6,791 nt of DNA from Kiritimatiellia bacterium (GTDB lineage Bacteria > Verrucomicrobiota > Kiritimatiellia > RFP12 > UBA1067). The stretch is taken from contig JAGBXE010000074.1 of the NCBI GenBank assembly GCA_017629455.1, forward strand, positions 1 to 6,791. The letters are read 5' to 3'. Numbering within the stretch: the stretch's first letter is position 1; the number at the start of each line of letters is the position of its first letter. A program made the translations under genes and the position numbers. Of the stretch, positions 1-6,218 are shown one piece after another. The notes under the pieces are model-generated. The model saw only the letters and a list, made by a program, of their open reading frames with translations, was not told where the DNA came from and ran no database searches.

Positions 1-719
1 AAGGAGCTAAGCTTTTTGCCGCCGAAGGCGCGCGCGTTTTTATTGCGGACATAAACGCAGAGAAGGGCGAAAAGGCCGCAGCTGAAATTGGCGGAGCGTT
101 TGTGCGCTGCGATGTATCTTCAGCAGCCGATGTCGAGAATGTAGTTAAGACCGCTGGAGCCGTTGATGTTCTTTACAATAATGCAGGCATTTTCTGGACG
201 GGGCATGACGGCAAGATAACCGACATTTCCGAGGCTGATTGGGATCGTATTATCGGAATAAATTTAAAGAGCGTATATCTCTTTACAAAATACGCTATTC
301 CCGTTATGATGGCCTCTGGTGGCGGCTCCATTATCAATACCGGTTCTTCTGCCGCGCAAATCGGCATTCCCGACTGTGATGCGTATACGGCTACTAAAGG
401 CGCCATTGTTCAGCTTACGAAGTCGCTCGCTGTTGAGTACGGCCGTTACGGAGTGCGTACAAATTGTATTTCGCCCGCGGCGATTATGACGCCTATGATG
501 AGGCAGTCGAATCCTGAAAATTCCTCATTCGACGAAGAGCGCTTTCTTAAGTTGAGAACGCCTCTTCGCCGGTATGGTACGCCCGAAGAAATTGCGAAGA
601 TTGCGCTTTTCCTTGCTTCGGACGAGTCGAGCTATCTTAATGGCACAATAATCGTTGCCGATGGCGGAATTACCGTAAACGGCGATCTCTCAAAAATCGA
701 CAGCGATTACAGCCGCTAA
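1..719 (+). CDS. SDR-family NAD(P)-dependent oxidoreductase (5' end missing)
   Basis: Classical short-chain dehydrogenase/reductase, a soluble one-domain Rossmann enzyme that oxidises alcohols or reduces carbonyls with NAD(P). The reading frame is open from base 3 (bases 1-2 close a preceding codon) and gives 238 residues. Visible elements, counting from base 3: the end of the first helix and beta-2 strand (ARVFIADIN), CDV near residue 36, NNAG at 59-62, and the full catalytic tetrad Asn87, Ser115, Tyr128, Lys132 (YTATK), followed by a late DGG motif. The Asp ending beta-2 (ADIN) suggests NAD rather than NADP, by family rule. The N-terminal TGxxxGIG nucleotide loop, about 15 residues, must lie left of the window. 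The GTG at 102 is an internal Val codon, not the start, because the SDR fold continues upstream of it. The substrate cannot be told from sequence. The gene converges on the DUF3857 gene. Confidence 0.93.
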   Translation, partial: GAKLFAAEGARVFIADINAEKGEKAAAEIGGAFVRCDVSSAADVENVVKTAGAVDVLYNNAGIFWTGHDGKITDISEADWDRIIGINLKSVYLFTKYAIPVMMASGGGSIINTGSSAAQIGIPDCDAYTATKGAIVQLTKSLAVEYGRYGVRTNCISPAAIMTPMMRQSNPENSSFDEERFLKLRTPLRRYGTPEEIAKIALFLASDESSYLNGTIIVADGGITVNGDLSKIDSDYSR

Positions 720-730
720 TAAGAAATAGT

Positions 731-766
731 GCCTGCCGCGGTTAAAGTTGCTTAACGGCGGCGGGC
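731..766. terminator. Hairpin between convergent genes, candidate bidirectional terminator
   Basis: A 15-bp stem (731-745 with 752-766) has a 6-nt loop, one G-U pair and one G-G mismatch, and is GC-rich toward its base. It lies 11 nt after the SDR stop codon. Its right arm contains the stop and last four codons of the minus-strand DUF3857 gene. U-runs after the stem are weak on both sides (GCTTATTG on plus, ACTATTTCTT on minus), so termination in either direction is inferred from the stem and its place between convergent genes. Confidence 0.6.
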
Positions 767-3700
767 GCTTATTGTGCGGCTTTTCTGGGAACTGGCAATG
801 CGCGAACGGTCGCGCACCAGTTCCATCATATCAGGCTTAAAGTACGAGCGGGTCCTGGTTGGAATGTTGCGCTCGATAGTTACTTTAAGGCAGTTGTTGG
901 TGATGCACGATTTAACGGTGCAATTAAGCCACGGCGTGTCGGGATTTGTCGGGTTTTCAAAACTAAACGATTCAGGTAGATGTTCGGTTGACGTATAGCC
1001 TTCGGGGAATTGGATTGTTACTTTTTCCGAGGTGTCGCTAGCTTCTGCTACTGTAAATGGCGTTTGACGTGCGCGTCCAGTGTAAGAAGGAATAGACGAA
1101 ATGAACTGAGGCAGTTTGAGCGTCATTGTGTCCCCGGCAATAGACGCATACCCTGGTACATAGCATTTTACGGTGCGCGTTGCCGGGTATGATTTAAAGT
1201 CGGCATCAAGTTCGGCAGTTGCAGTTGCTGCTTGTGATATTGCGCCGAGAACCGCCTGGTGGTGACGGTTTAGTTCTTCGGGGAGAATTTCGGCGTAGCG
1301 CTTGCGGAATGGGCCTACGTCAATTCCCCACAAAATCGTTTTGACAGTAATGTCGGCATCACCGTTTTCGCGCAAAACGATTTCAGTTTCTTCGCGTTCT
1401 TTTTCGGCAAGGTCAGCTTGTGGCGCTGTGACAATTCCAAAGGAAGCGTCAGATGGGTCAAAGAAGTCAGAATTTTCATAGGCGGTCGCGCCGAGCGGTG
1501 AGTACTCATTTTCGGCGCCAATAAAGAAGGTTTTTTCTTCGGCGCCAAATCCTAAAAATCCTCCCGTCTTCTCTTTGACGCGGCAAAGCGCATGCGAGAA
1601 TGCTCTTAGGTTTGGAGCTGTGCGCATCGACCGTTCGCGCTCCTGCGCTAATGCGCCAGAGTTTAGAGCAGAAAGAACTACGTCTGCTTCGTAGCCTGCG
1701 CCAAGCAAAAGCGAGCAAAGTGTGCGCACGTAATCTAAGCGCGTAGCATAACGCTCTTTAAGTACCGTTTCGGGGTCGGTGAGTTGTAGGTCAAGGGGGA
1801 GTTCGTATAAGCTTGGCCCAGTTATGCGTACGTGCTTGGCCATCCAGTCGCGCGCTTGACGGATAGAGAAGGGGGGCGGCAGAATGTTTGAGACTATCGG
1901 GCGGATTTTGAGGTTGATTTTCTCAAAGCGGTTTGAGCTGATGGTTACAAGGTCGCGCCAGAGATGCTCGGCAGGCTGCCCCGGCTCGGAAGGTATACGC
2001 TTTGGATTTACAACTTCGCGGCGATAGTCGTTTATGCGCACAATGCGGCGATTGAGAGGTTCTTGCGAGTCGAAAAGATAAGACCCGTAGAACGACGCTG
2101 GCGCATTCGTGGTTGTCCGTATGGTTTTATAGGAAATTACGCTGCCGACTTCCACTCCGGGAAGATTTACTACGAGAATTTTTGAAGCAGGATATCTCGG
2201 GGCTGACGCGGCCCACGATGCGTCCATTATATTTTTCTCACGTGGCGTAACGCTCTTAACTGTGCCGTCTTTGTTGCTGACGACGGCGTATACAAGTTCG
2301 ATAGTTGATACGGCAGGATTAAACGTGAATTTCATCTCTGCCATATCGCGCTTACCTTGGTAAGTAAGAGCTTCGGAAACTGTCGTCTGGACAGTCGTCC
2401 ATTTTTTGTCTGAAAAGATGTCGGTTTCAGTTGACGAAAATAATATTCGCGTATCCGCATCGGCGAGAGGATCGCAAGTAAAAGCGATTTTGCGGCGCTC
2501 CGCTTTTTCAGTTGCTTTAATTGATTCGCGAAGCGATAAGTATTCGTCTGGAGAGAATTCCACTTTCGAAATGCTCATAGTGCGAACAGCCGAGAGCGTA
2601 TCGTTCGTAACTGAGAATTGCCGCGAGAAACTGTATCCAGGAGAGGTTGTCTCATCTGGCGGCATATCTTCAACTTTTCCTACTGCGCCGCCAAGATCAA
2701 TTTCAACCGATTCGCTGACGCTGGCGGTCGAATCTGTCGTGAGAGGAAAGCGGCGCTTATCAAGCGATGTGCTGCCCGATAACAGGAAGTTGGCAAACCC
2801 AAGGCTCTTCGTTACGAAAGGCACATTTAGCTCGCTGCGCGTAGCACCTTTAAGTAATGCTTCAGGAAGGCGCGCTTTAAACGAAACGCGTAGAGGAGAG
2901 TCGGTCTGGCGGATATTGCGAGGCTCAACGGAGCAGGTTATAAGTTCAGTTCCTGCAGCGAGAGATTTTACAACGCGCGAAAAGAATTTAACACGATCTT
3001 CTGGTGTCATTCTCGCAAGCGCAGCGCGGTACATCGTGTCGTTTATTCCGTCAAAGGAAACATCGCTTTCGATAAAAAGTGAACCGTCGCGCGAAAGGGC
3101 GCCTTTTGTTTTTGCGCTGACGGCATTTAGTTTTGCATCAGGTACTGGCGAAGTTCTAAGCGAGTCACCTTCGGGGCGGCAAATCAAGTAGCTCTTGTCG
3201 CTTTCGTAAGAAGGTAGGTAGTCTTTAGCGTTTTCGTTAGTAGGATCCATCAAAACAAACTCCCCGTCAACTTCCGCCGCGACAATGGCGTGGTTGAAGA
3301 ATGGCTGGGGAACTTCTGGGTCAAGCTTAGCCCCGACGTGGATCAGAACGGGATATGCTTTGTGCCCGGCCATAGTAAGCATTGCCACTAATAGCCCTGC
3401 TTTATCGCGGCAGACGCCGTAACGGTTGTCAAATGTTATGTCCACATCGTGCGGCGCGTAGCCGGGCGACGTATCTTCCATTGTAAGGCCCATGTACCTG
3501 ATTTCTTGCGAAACAAACGTAAAAATCTTGCGTACGTCCGCGCCAAGTTCGGCAACTTTCGCCGCCATCGCGGCATTTGTTTTTGCGAGGTGCGCTTCAC
3601 ATAGGTTCCAATACCATTTTGATATTTCTTCCCAATTCTCGGCAGTTGATACACGCACATTTTGTATTTGTGTGTAAAGTGTAGGCATATCTGGGTCGGG

Positions 3701-4369
3701 GAATGCTTGCGGGCTATTTGTTGCTGTAAACGTATGTAAGGTAGTTCCGTCGTCAAGAAGCTTTTTCTCTGAGGTGATATTACCGAGAGGATTGCGGATT
3801 GCAATTCGTCTAAGCGGGAGTTCGGCGGGCGCAACAACTTCAAACGAAGAGCGCACAATTGGCATTGTCCATTCCATTACGGAAATATCGGCCCATTTGT
3901 GCTCGCACCGAGCTTTAGTTGCTTTGCGAAGCGTTTTAACATGCACCGTTTCGCCTGTCTTAAGCCCTGGTATTGTGCAGACAATCGTACGGTCGAGCGG
4001 ATCGTAGATATTAGCGCTCATCGATGAATTGTCAGTCGACTCCTTTGTCGTTGCTGACACGTCGATCGTGCGTTCAATACCGTTAGTGCCAATAGCTCCG
4101 ACATAAACGATCTTTGCTTCGCCGTAGCGTTTTGAATAATCAAGCTTCAAGACGCTTTCGCTGCGACGGCCTTTTTCTGTCAGGATTTTCGTCCATGACT
4201 CGCTCGTCAATTCGTACGTGCCATCGGGGTTGTATTTGACGCGACTTTTTTCGTCGACTAGGACGGTGTCTGCGTCGGGATAGCGCTCGGGATTAACTTC
4301 GCTTATACCTAAAGCGAAAGAAACGAGGCCGTGCGCTAGAATAGCGGCGGCAATAATCTCGTATTTCAT
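752..4369 (-). CDS. Exported tandem DUF3857-transglutaminase-like protein, second unit degenerate
   Basis: A 1205-residue protein with an apparent signal peptide (1-21: hydrophobic IIAAAILAHGLVSFA, ALG before a possible cut), so probably periplasmic or surface. Unit 1 has a DUF3857-like beta domain (about 30-225) and a transglutaminase core (about 265-380) with Cys320 (RYGVCRDKAGLL), His360 (FFNHA) and Asp375 (LMDPT), a complete papain-like triad. Unit 2 repeats the plan: DUF3857-like about 640-810 (NLPGVEVGSVISYKTIR matches TIPGLKTGETVHVKTLR of unit 1), then a transglutaminase-like core about 835-960 in which Arg877 replaces Cys (RYATRLD), His926 remains and Gly951 replaces Asp. A beta-rich tail ends in a basic SARRR. 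In this superfamily such cores act as transglutaminases or peptidases; the substrate here is unknown. The start at 4369 is chosen because the frame stays open upstream only through tRNA-Tyr and the signal peptide begins here. No Shine-Dalgarno is visible. Usual single-unit members are roughly half this length. Confidence 0.88.
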   Translation of the reverse strand: MKYEIIAAAILAHGLVSFALGISEVNPERYPDADTVLVDEKSRVKYNPDGTYELTSESWTKILTEKGRRSESVLKLDYSKRYGEAKIVYVGAIGTNGIERTIDVSATTKESTDNSSMSANIYDPLDRTIVCTIPGLKTGETVHVKTLRKATKARCEHKWADISVMEWTMPIVRSSFEVVAPAELPLRRIAIRNPLGNITSEKKLLDDGTTLHTFTATNSPQAFPDPDMPTLYTQIQNVRVSTAENWEEISKWYWNLCEAHLAKTNAAMAAKVAELGADVRKIFTFVSQEIRYMGLTMEDTSPGYAPHDVDITFDNRYGVCRDKAGLLVAMLTMAGHKAYPVLIHVGAKLDPEVPQPFFNHAIVAAEVDGEFVLMDPTNENAKDYLPSYESDKSYLICRPEGDSLRTSPVPDAKLNAVSAKTKGALSRDGSLFIESDVSFDGINDTMYRAALARMTPEDRVKFFSRVVKSLAAGTELITCSVEPRNIRQTDSPLRVSFKARLPEALLKGATRSELNVPFVTKSLGFANFLLSGSTSLDKRRFPLTTDSTASVSESVEIDLGGAVGKVEDMPPDETTSPGYSFSRQFSVTNDTLSAVRTMSISKVEFSPDEYLSLRESIKATEKAERRKIAFTCDPLADADTRILFSSTETDIFSDKKWTTVQTTVSEALTYQGKRDMAEMKFTFNPAVSTIELVYAVVSNKDGTVKSVTPREKNIMDASWAASAPRYPASKILVVNLPGVEVGSVISYKTIRTTTNAPASFYGSYLFDSQEPLNRRIVRINDYRREVVNPKRIPSEPGQPAEHLWRDLVTISSNRFEKINLKIRPIVSNILPPPFSIRQARDWMAKHVRITGPSLYELPLDLQLTDPETVLKERYATRLDYVRTLCSLLLGAGYEADVVLSALNSGALAQERERSMRTAPNLRAFSHALCRVKEKTGGFLGFGAEEKTFFIGAENEYSPLGATAYENSDFFDPSDASFGIVTAPQADLAEKEREETEIVLRENGDADITVKTILWGIDVGPFRKRYAEILPEELNRHHQAVLGAISQAATATAELDADFKSYPATRTVKCYVPGYASIAGDTMTLKLPQFISSIPSYTGRARQTPFTVAEASDTSEKVTIQFPEGYTSTEHLPESFSFENPTNPDTPWLNCTVKSCITNNCLKVTIERNIPTRTRSYFKPDMMELVRDRSRIASSQKSRTISARRR

Positions 4370-4384
4370 AGATGTATTGTGGAA

Positions 4385-4469
4385 TGGTGGTGGGACAAGG
4401 ATTCGAACCTTGGAAGGCGTAGCCAGCAGATTTACAGTCTGCCCTCGTTGACCGCTTGAGTATCCCACC
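4385..4469 (-). tRNA. tRNA-Tyr (anticodon GTA)
   Basis: Read on the minus strand, the acceptor arm GGTGGGA (from 4469) pairs perfectly with TCCCACC, followed by discriminator A and an encoded CCA ending at 4385. The anticodon arm is GCAGA-CTGTAAA-TCTGC with anticodon GTA. The T arm is CAAGG-TTCGAAT-CCTTG. A short GGC/GCC variable stem gives the class II form expected for bacterial tRNA-Tyr. The length is 85 nt including CCA. It has its own promoter upstream and a coding sequence beginning 15 nt downstream with no terminator between, so it is probably the first element of a tRNA-mRNA transcript. Confidence 0.97.
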
Positions 4470-4487
4470 TTGGGTTGATTGGCGCGA

Positions 4488-4516
4488 ATTATATCAAAAC
4501 TTTTTCAATTGTGCAA
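4488..4516 (-). promoter_or_regulatory. Promoter of tRNA-Tyr and probably the DUF3857 gene
   Basis: On the minus strand, -35 TTGCAC (4516-4511), a 17-bp spacer, and a perfect -10 TATAAT (4493-4488) preceded by TG one base away (TGATATAAT, extended -10). The discriminator TCGCGCC is GC-rich. The expected start near 4481 would leave a leader of about 12 nt before the mature tRNA 5' end at 4469. No other promoter is obvious between the tRNA and the downstream gene. GC-rich discriminators are typical of growth-rate or ppGpp-controlled promoters; applying that here is inference. Confidence 0.85.
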
Positions 4517-4528
4517 GGGCGGTTGCGC
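4511..4528. repeat. Inverted repeat formed by the two divergent -35 boxes
   Basis: GTGCAA (4511-4516) and TTGCGC (4523-4528) are inverted copies with one mismatch around a 6-bp centre, GGGCGG. Each arm is the -35 hexamer of one of the two divergent promoters. The symmetry may simply follow from two similar -35 boxes facing apart, or it could bind a dimeric regulator. Confidence 0.5.
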
Positions 4529-4551
4529 CATGTATGCGTTTTTGGTATAAT
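4523..4551 (+). promoter_or_regulatory. secY promoter
   Basis: -35 TTGCGC (4523-4528), a 17-bp spacer, and a perfect extended -10 TGGTATAAT with its hexamer at 4546-4551, then the GC-rich discriminator TCGCCGC. The start is expected near 4558, giving a 5' untranslated region of about 45 nt that is strikingly U-rich (4566-4585) before the Shine-Dalgarno. The element closely resembles the divergent tRNA promoter: both read TATAATTCGC and both have a TTGCRC -35 at the same spacing. Confidence 0.85.
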
Positions 4552-4585
4552 TCGCCGCAACATTCGTTTGTTTTTTGTCTTTTTT

Positions 4586-4600
4586 AAGGAGAAAATGTAA
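4586..4600 (+). promoter_or_regulatory. secY ribosome binding site with an AUGUAA start-stop
   Basis: The Shine-Dalgarno AAGGAG (4586-4591) is 11 nt from the secY ATG at 4603, slightly longer than ideal. Between them lies ATG-TAA (4595-4600), a one-codon reading frame that stops 2 nt before the secY start. The upstream U-rich tract would be accessible to ribosomal protein S1. Confidence 0.7.
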
Positions 4601-4602
4601 TC

Positions 4603-5997
4603 ATGGCAATGATGAAGGGCTTTTCCAATGCGTTCCGTATTCCGGAATTGCGCAAGAAAATTCTCGTTACGCTTGGTTTAGTGTTTGTGTGCCGTCTTAT
4701 TTCCCAGATTCCGACCCCGGGCGTCGACTGGCAGGCATTACAGAATGTAATCGAGAATGCGCGTGCAACGAATGCTGGCGGTCTTCTTGATTGGGTCGAA
4801 GTTTTCACAGGCGGTGCTTTAGGTCAGTGCGCAATAGGCTTCCTTTCAATTTGGCCTTACATTTCTGCGCAGATCGTTATTCAGCTTCTTTCATCCGTTA
4901 TTCCTACGCTCGAGAAGCTTAAGAAGGAAGGCGAGTCTGGGCGTCAGCAACTTCAGCAGATCACCCGCTATTTGACGATCGTTCTTTGTATCGTTCAGTC
5001 GTGGGGTATTGCAACGGCTCTCTCGCATCCTGGTATGCTCGGTCAGGCGTTTGCAGGCCATGAGATTGTTGTCAATCCCGGTCTTGGCTTTAACTTGATG
5101 ACTGTTATCGGCATGACTTCCGCTTCGCTCTTCGTGATGTGGATTGCCGATCAGATTACGTCCTTTGGTGTTGGCAACGGTGCTTCCTTGATCATCATGA
5201 TCAACATCACCTCGCGTCTCCCCGAAGCTATTATCAGCGCTTGGGAGCGTTACTTCGGCCTTGCCGGCGTTGAGGCTTCCGCTCCGATTGCCGAGCTTCC
5301 TGTCGTGGTTGTATTCTTCTTGCTCGTTGTTATGGGCACGGTGCTCCTTACTCAGGGTGTGAGGAAGGTTGCCATCCATACGACGCGTCGCTCTGTTTCA
5401 GGCGGCAACACGTATGGCATGCAGCAGACGTTTATGCCGTTGCGCGTCAACTATACGGGCGTTATGCCGATCATCTTCGCGCAGCCTCTTATTCAGATTC
5501 CTTCGGCGCTTCTTATGAAGGTTACCGATCCTACGTCGCCTGGTATTTCAGGTGCGCTCAATCGCTTTGCCCAGGATCTCTCGAATCCTACTGCGCTTCA
5601 CATGGTCGTTTACGCGCTTATGATTTTGTTCTTCGCGTTCTTCTGGGTTGCTACGCAGTTTAATGCTATCGATATTTCAGAAAACCTCAAGAGAGATGGC
5701 TCATACGTTCCTGGCATCCGTCCTGGTCGTGCAACGGCTGAATATCTCGACGATATGATGACGAAAATCACGCTCATCGGCGGTTCGGGGCTCTTGATTG
5801 TTGCACTTATTCCTATGATCCTTATGGGCTGGATGTCAATTCCTTGGGCGATTGCTTCCTTCTTTGGCGGCACGTCACTTCTCATTATCGTTGGCGTTGC
5901 TCTTGATACTCTGCGTATAATGGAATCGCATCTTTTGGTGCGCAAGTATGACGGCTTCCTTTCGCACGGTTCGCTTCGCGGCCGCGGCGGGGTCTAA
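4603..5997 (+). CDS. secY: Protein translocase subunit SecY
   Basis: Central channel of the SecYEG translocon in the inner membrane; it threads unfolded proteins out through SecA and inserts membrane proteins from the ribosome. The 464 residues match the usual bacterial SecY size of about 430-470. Ten hydrophobic segments can be placed near residues 19-35, 79-100, 118-140, 160-182, 189-212, 231-250, 285-305, 333-352, 388-409 and 411-435, with a plug-like stretch about 62-76 (LDWVEVFTGGALG). Family signatures include FRIPELRKKI at the N-terminus, IPTPGVD, ITSFGVGNGASLIIM after TM4, the RPGRATAEYL cytoplasmic loop (conserved Arg region), and the ESHLLVRKYDGF tail. Met3 and Met4 are alternative starts; ATG 4603 has the best ribosome site. 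Arg codons are mostly CGT/CGC, fitting high expression. The gene stands alone with its own promoter and terminator, not in a ribosomal-protein operon. Confidence 0.98.
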   Translation: MAMMKGFSNAFRIPELRKKILVTLGLVFVCRLISQIPTPGVDWQALQNVIENARATNAGGLLDWVEVFTGGALGQCAIGFLSIWPYISAQIVIQLLSSVIPTLEKLKKEGESGRQQLQQITRYLTIVLCIVQSWGIATALSHPGMLGQAFAGHEIVVNPGLGFNLMTVIGMTSASLFVMWIADQITSFGVGNGASLIIMINITSRLPEAIISAWERYFGLAGVEASAPIAELPVVVVFFLLVVMGTVLLTQGVRKVAIHTTRRSVSGGNTYGMQQTFMPLRVNYTGVMPIIFAQPLIQIPSALLMKVTDPTSPGISGALNRFAQDLSNPTALHMVVYALMILFFAFFWVATQFNAIDISENLKRDGSYVPGIRPGRATAEYLDDMMTKITLIGGSGLLIVALIPMILMGWMSIPWAIASFFGGTSLLIIVGVALDTLRIMESHLLVRKYDGFLSHGSLRGRGGV

Positions 5998-6029
5998 TTG
6001 GTTTTCTTAACGAAAACTCGTTGAATATG

Positions 6030-6069
6030 TTTGGGCGCGGGCTTTAAAAGCTCGCGCCCAAAACTTTTT
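6030..6069 (+). terminator. Intrinsic terminator of secY
   Basis: A 15-bp stem (6030-6044 with 6048-6062, one G-U pair) with a 3-nt loop, GC-rich in the middle (GGGCGCG), is followed almost directly by TTTTT (6065-6069). It lies 32 nt after the secY stop and closes secY as a single-gene transcript. Confidence 0.93.
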
Positions 6070-6105
6070 ATTCGCCGCGGCACATAAGCACGGTTGGAAA
6101 GAGGA

Positions 6106-6134
6106 GCCGCGGAATCCTAAGTAAGGACCGCGGC
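6106..6134. repeat. GC-rich hairpin, one of three CCGCGG copies
   Basis: GCCGCGG (6106-6112) pairs perfectly with CCGCGGC (6128-6134). After a bulged AA the stem continues TCCT (6115-6118) with AGGA (6124-6127) around the 5-nt loop AAGTA: 11 bp in all. A further GCCGCGGC at 6074-6081 could pair with either arm and make a competing structure. No T-run follows, so a terminator is unlikely. It lies between the secY terminator and the MNT promoter and may act as DNA (protein site) or as a small RNA element; no function is established. Confidence 0.5.
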
Positions 6135-6158
6135 AATATCAATTAAAATTTTCGAGCC

Positions 6159-6187
6159 TATCATTAACGATGTAAAAATGATATAAT
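6159..6187 (+). promoter_or_regulatory. Probable promoter and operator of the MNT/HEPN module
   Basis: A perfect extended -10, TGATATAAT (hexamer 6182-6187), lies about 30 bp before the MNT ATG; the -35 at 17-bp spacing (TATCAT, 6159-6164) is poor, as is common with an extended -10. A 7-bp inverted repeat TATCATT/AATGATA (6159-6165 and 6177-6183, 11-bp gap) covers both the -35 position and the start of the -10. This suits an autorepressor site, which is inference. Confidence 0.65.
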
Positions 6188-6218
6188 AAATGCGTTTTAA
6201 GGATGAATTACTACTTGT

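Noticed and set aside
102..104. GTG as the start codon of the SDR gene
   Set aside because: The frame upstream to base 3 encodes recognisable SDR sequence (beta-2 with ADIN), so GTG 102 is an internal Val codon.
2406..3191. A 261-codon open frame on the plus strand inside the DUF3857 gene
   Set aside because: It lies wholly opposite the well-supported minus-strand gene, is low-complexity (Ser/Arg/Val rich) and has no recognisable domain; it is an antisense shadow.
4891..5379. A 162-codon open frame antisense to secY
   Set aside because: The secY reading is certain over this stretch, and the antisense product has no family features or ribosome site that I can support.
6001..6017. Small hairpin GTTTTC/GAAAAC just after secY
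   Set aside because: Only 6 bp and AT-rich; the much stronger stem with a T-run at 6030-6069 explains termination.
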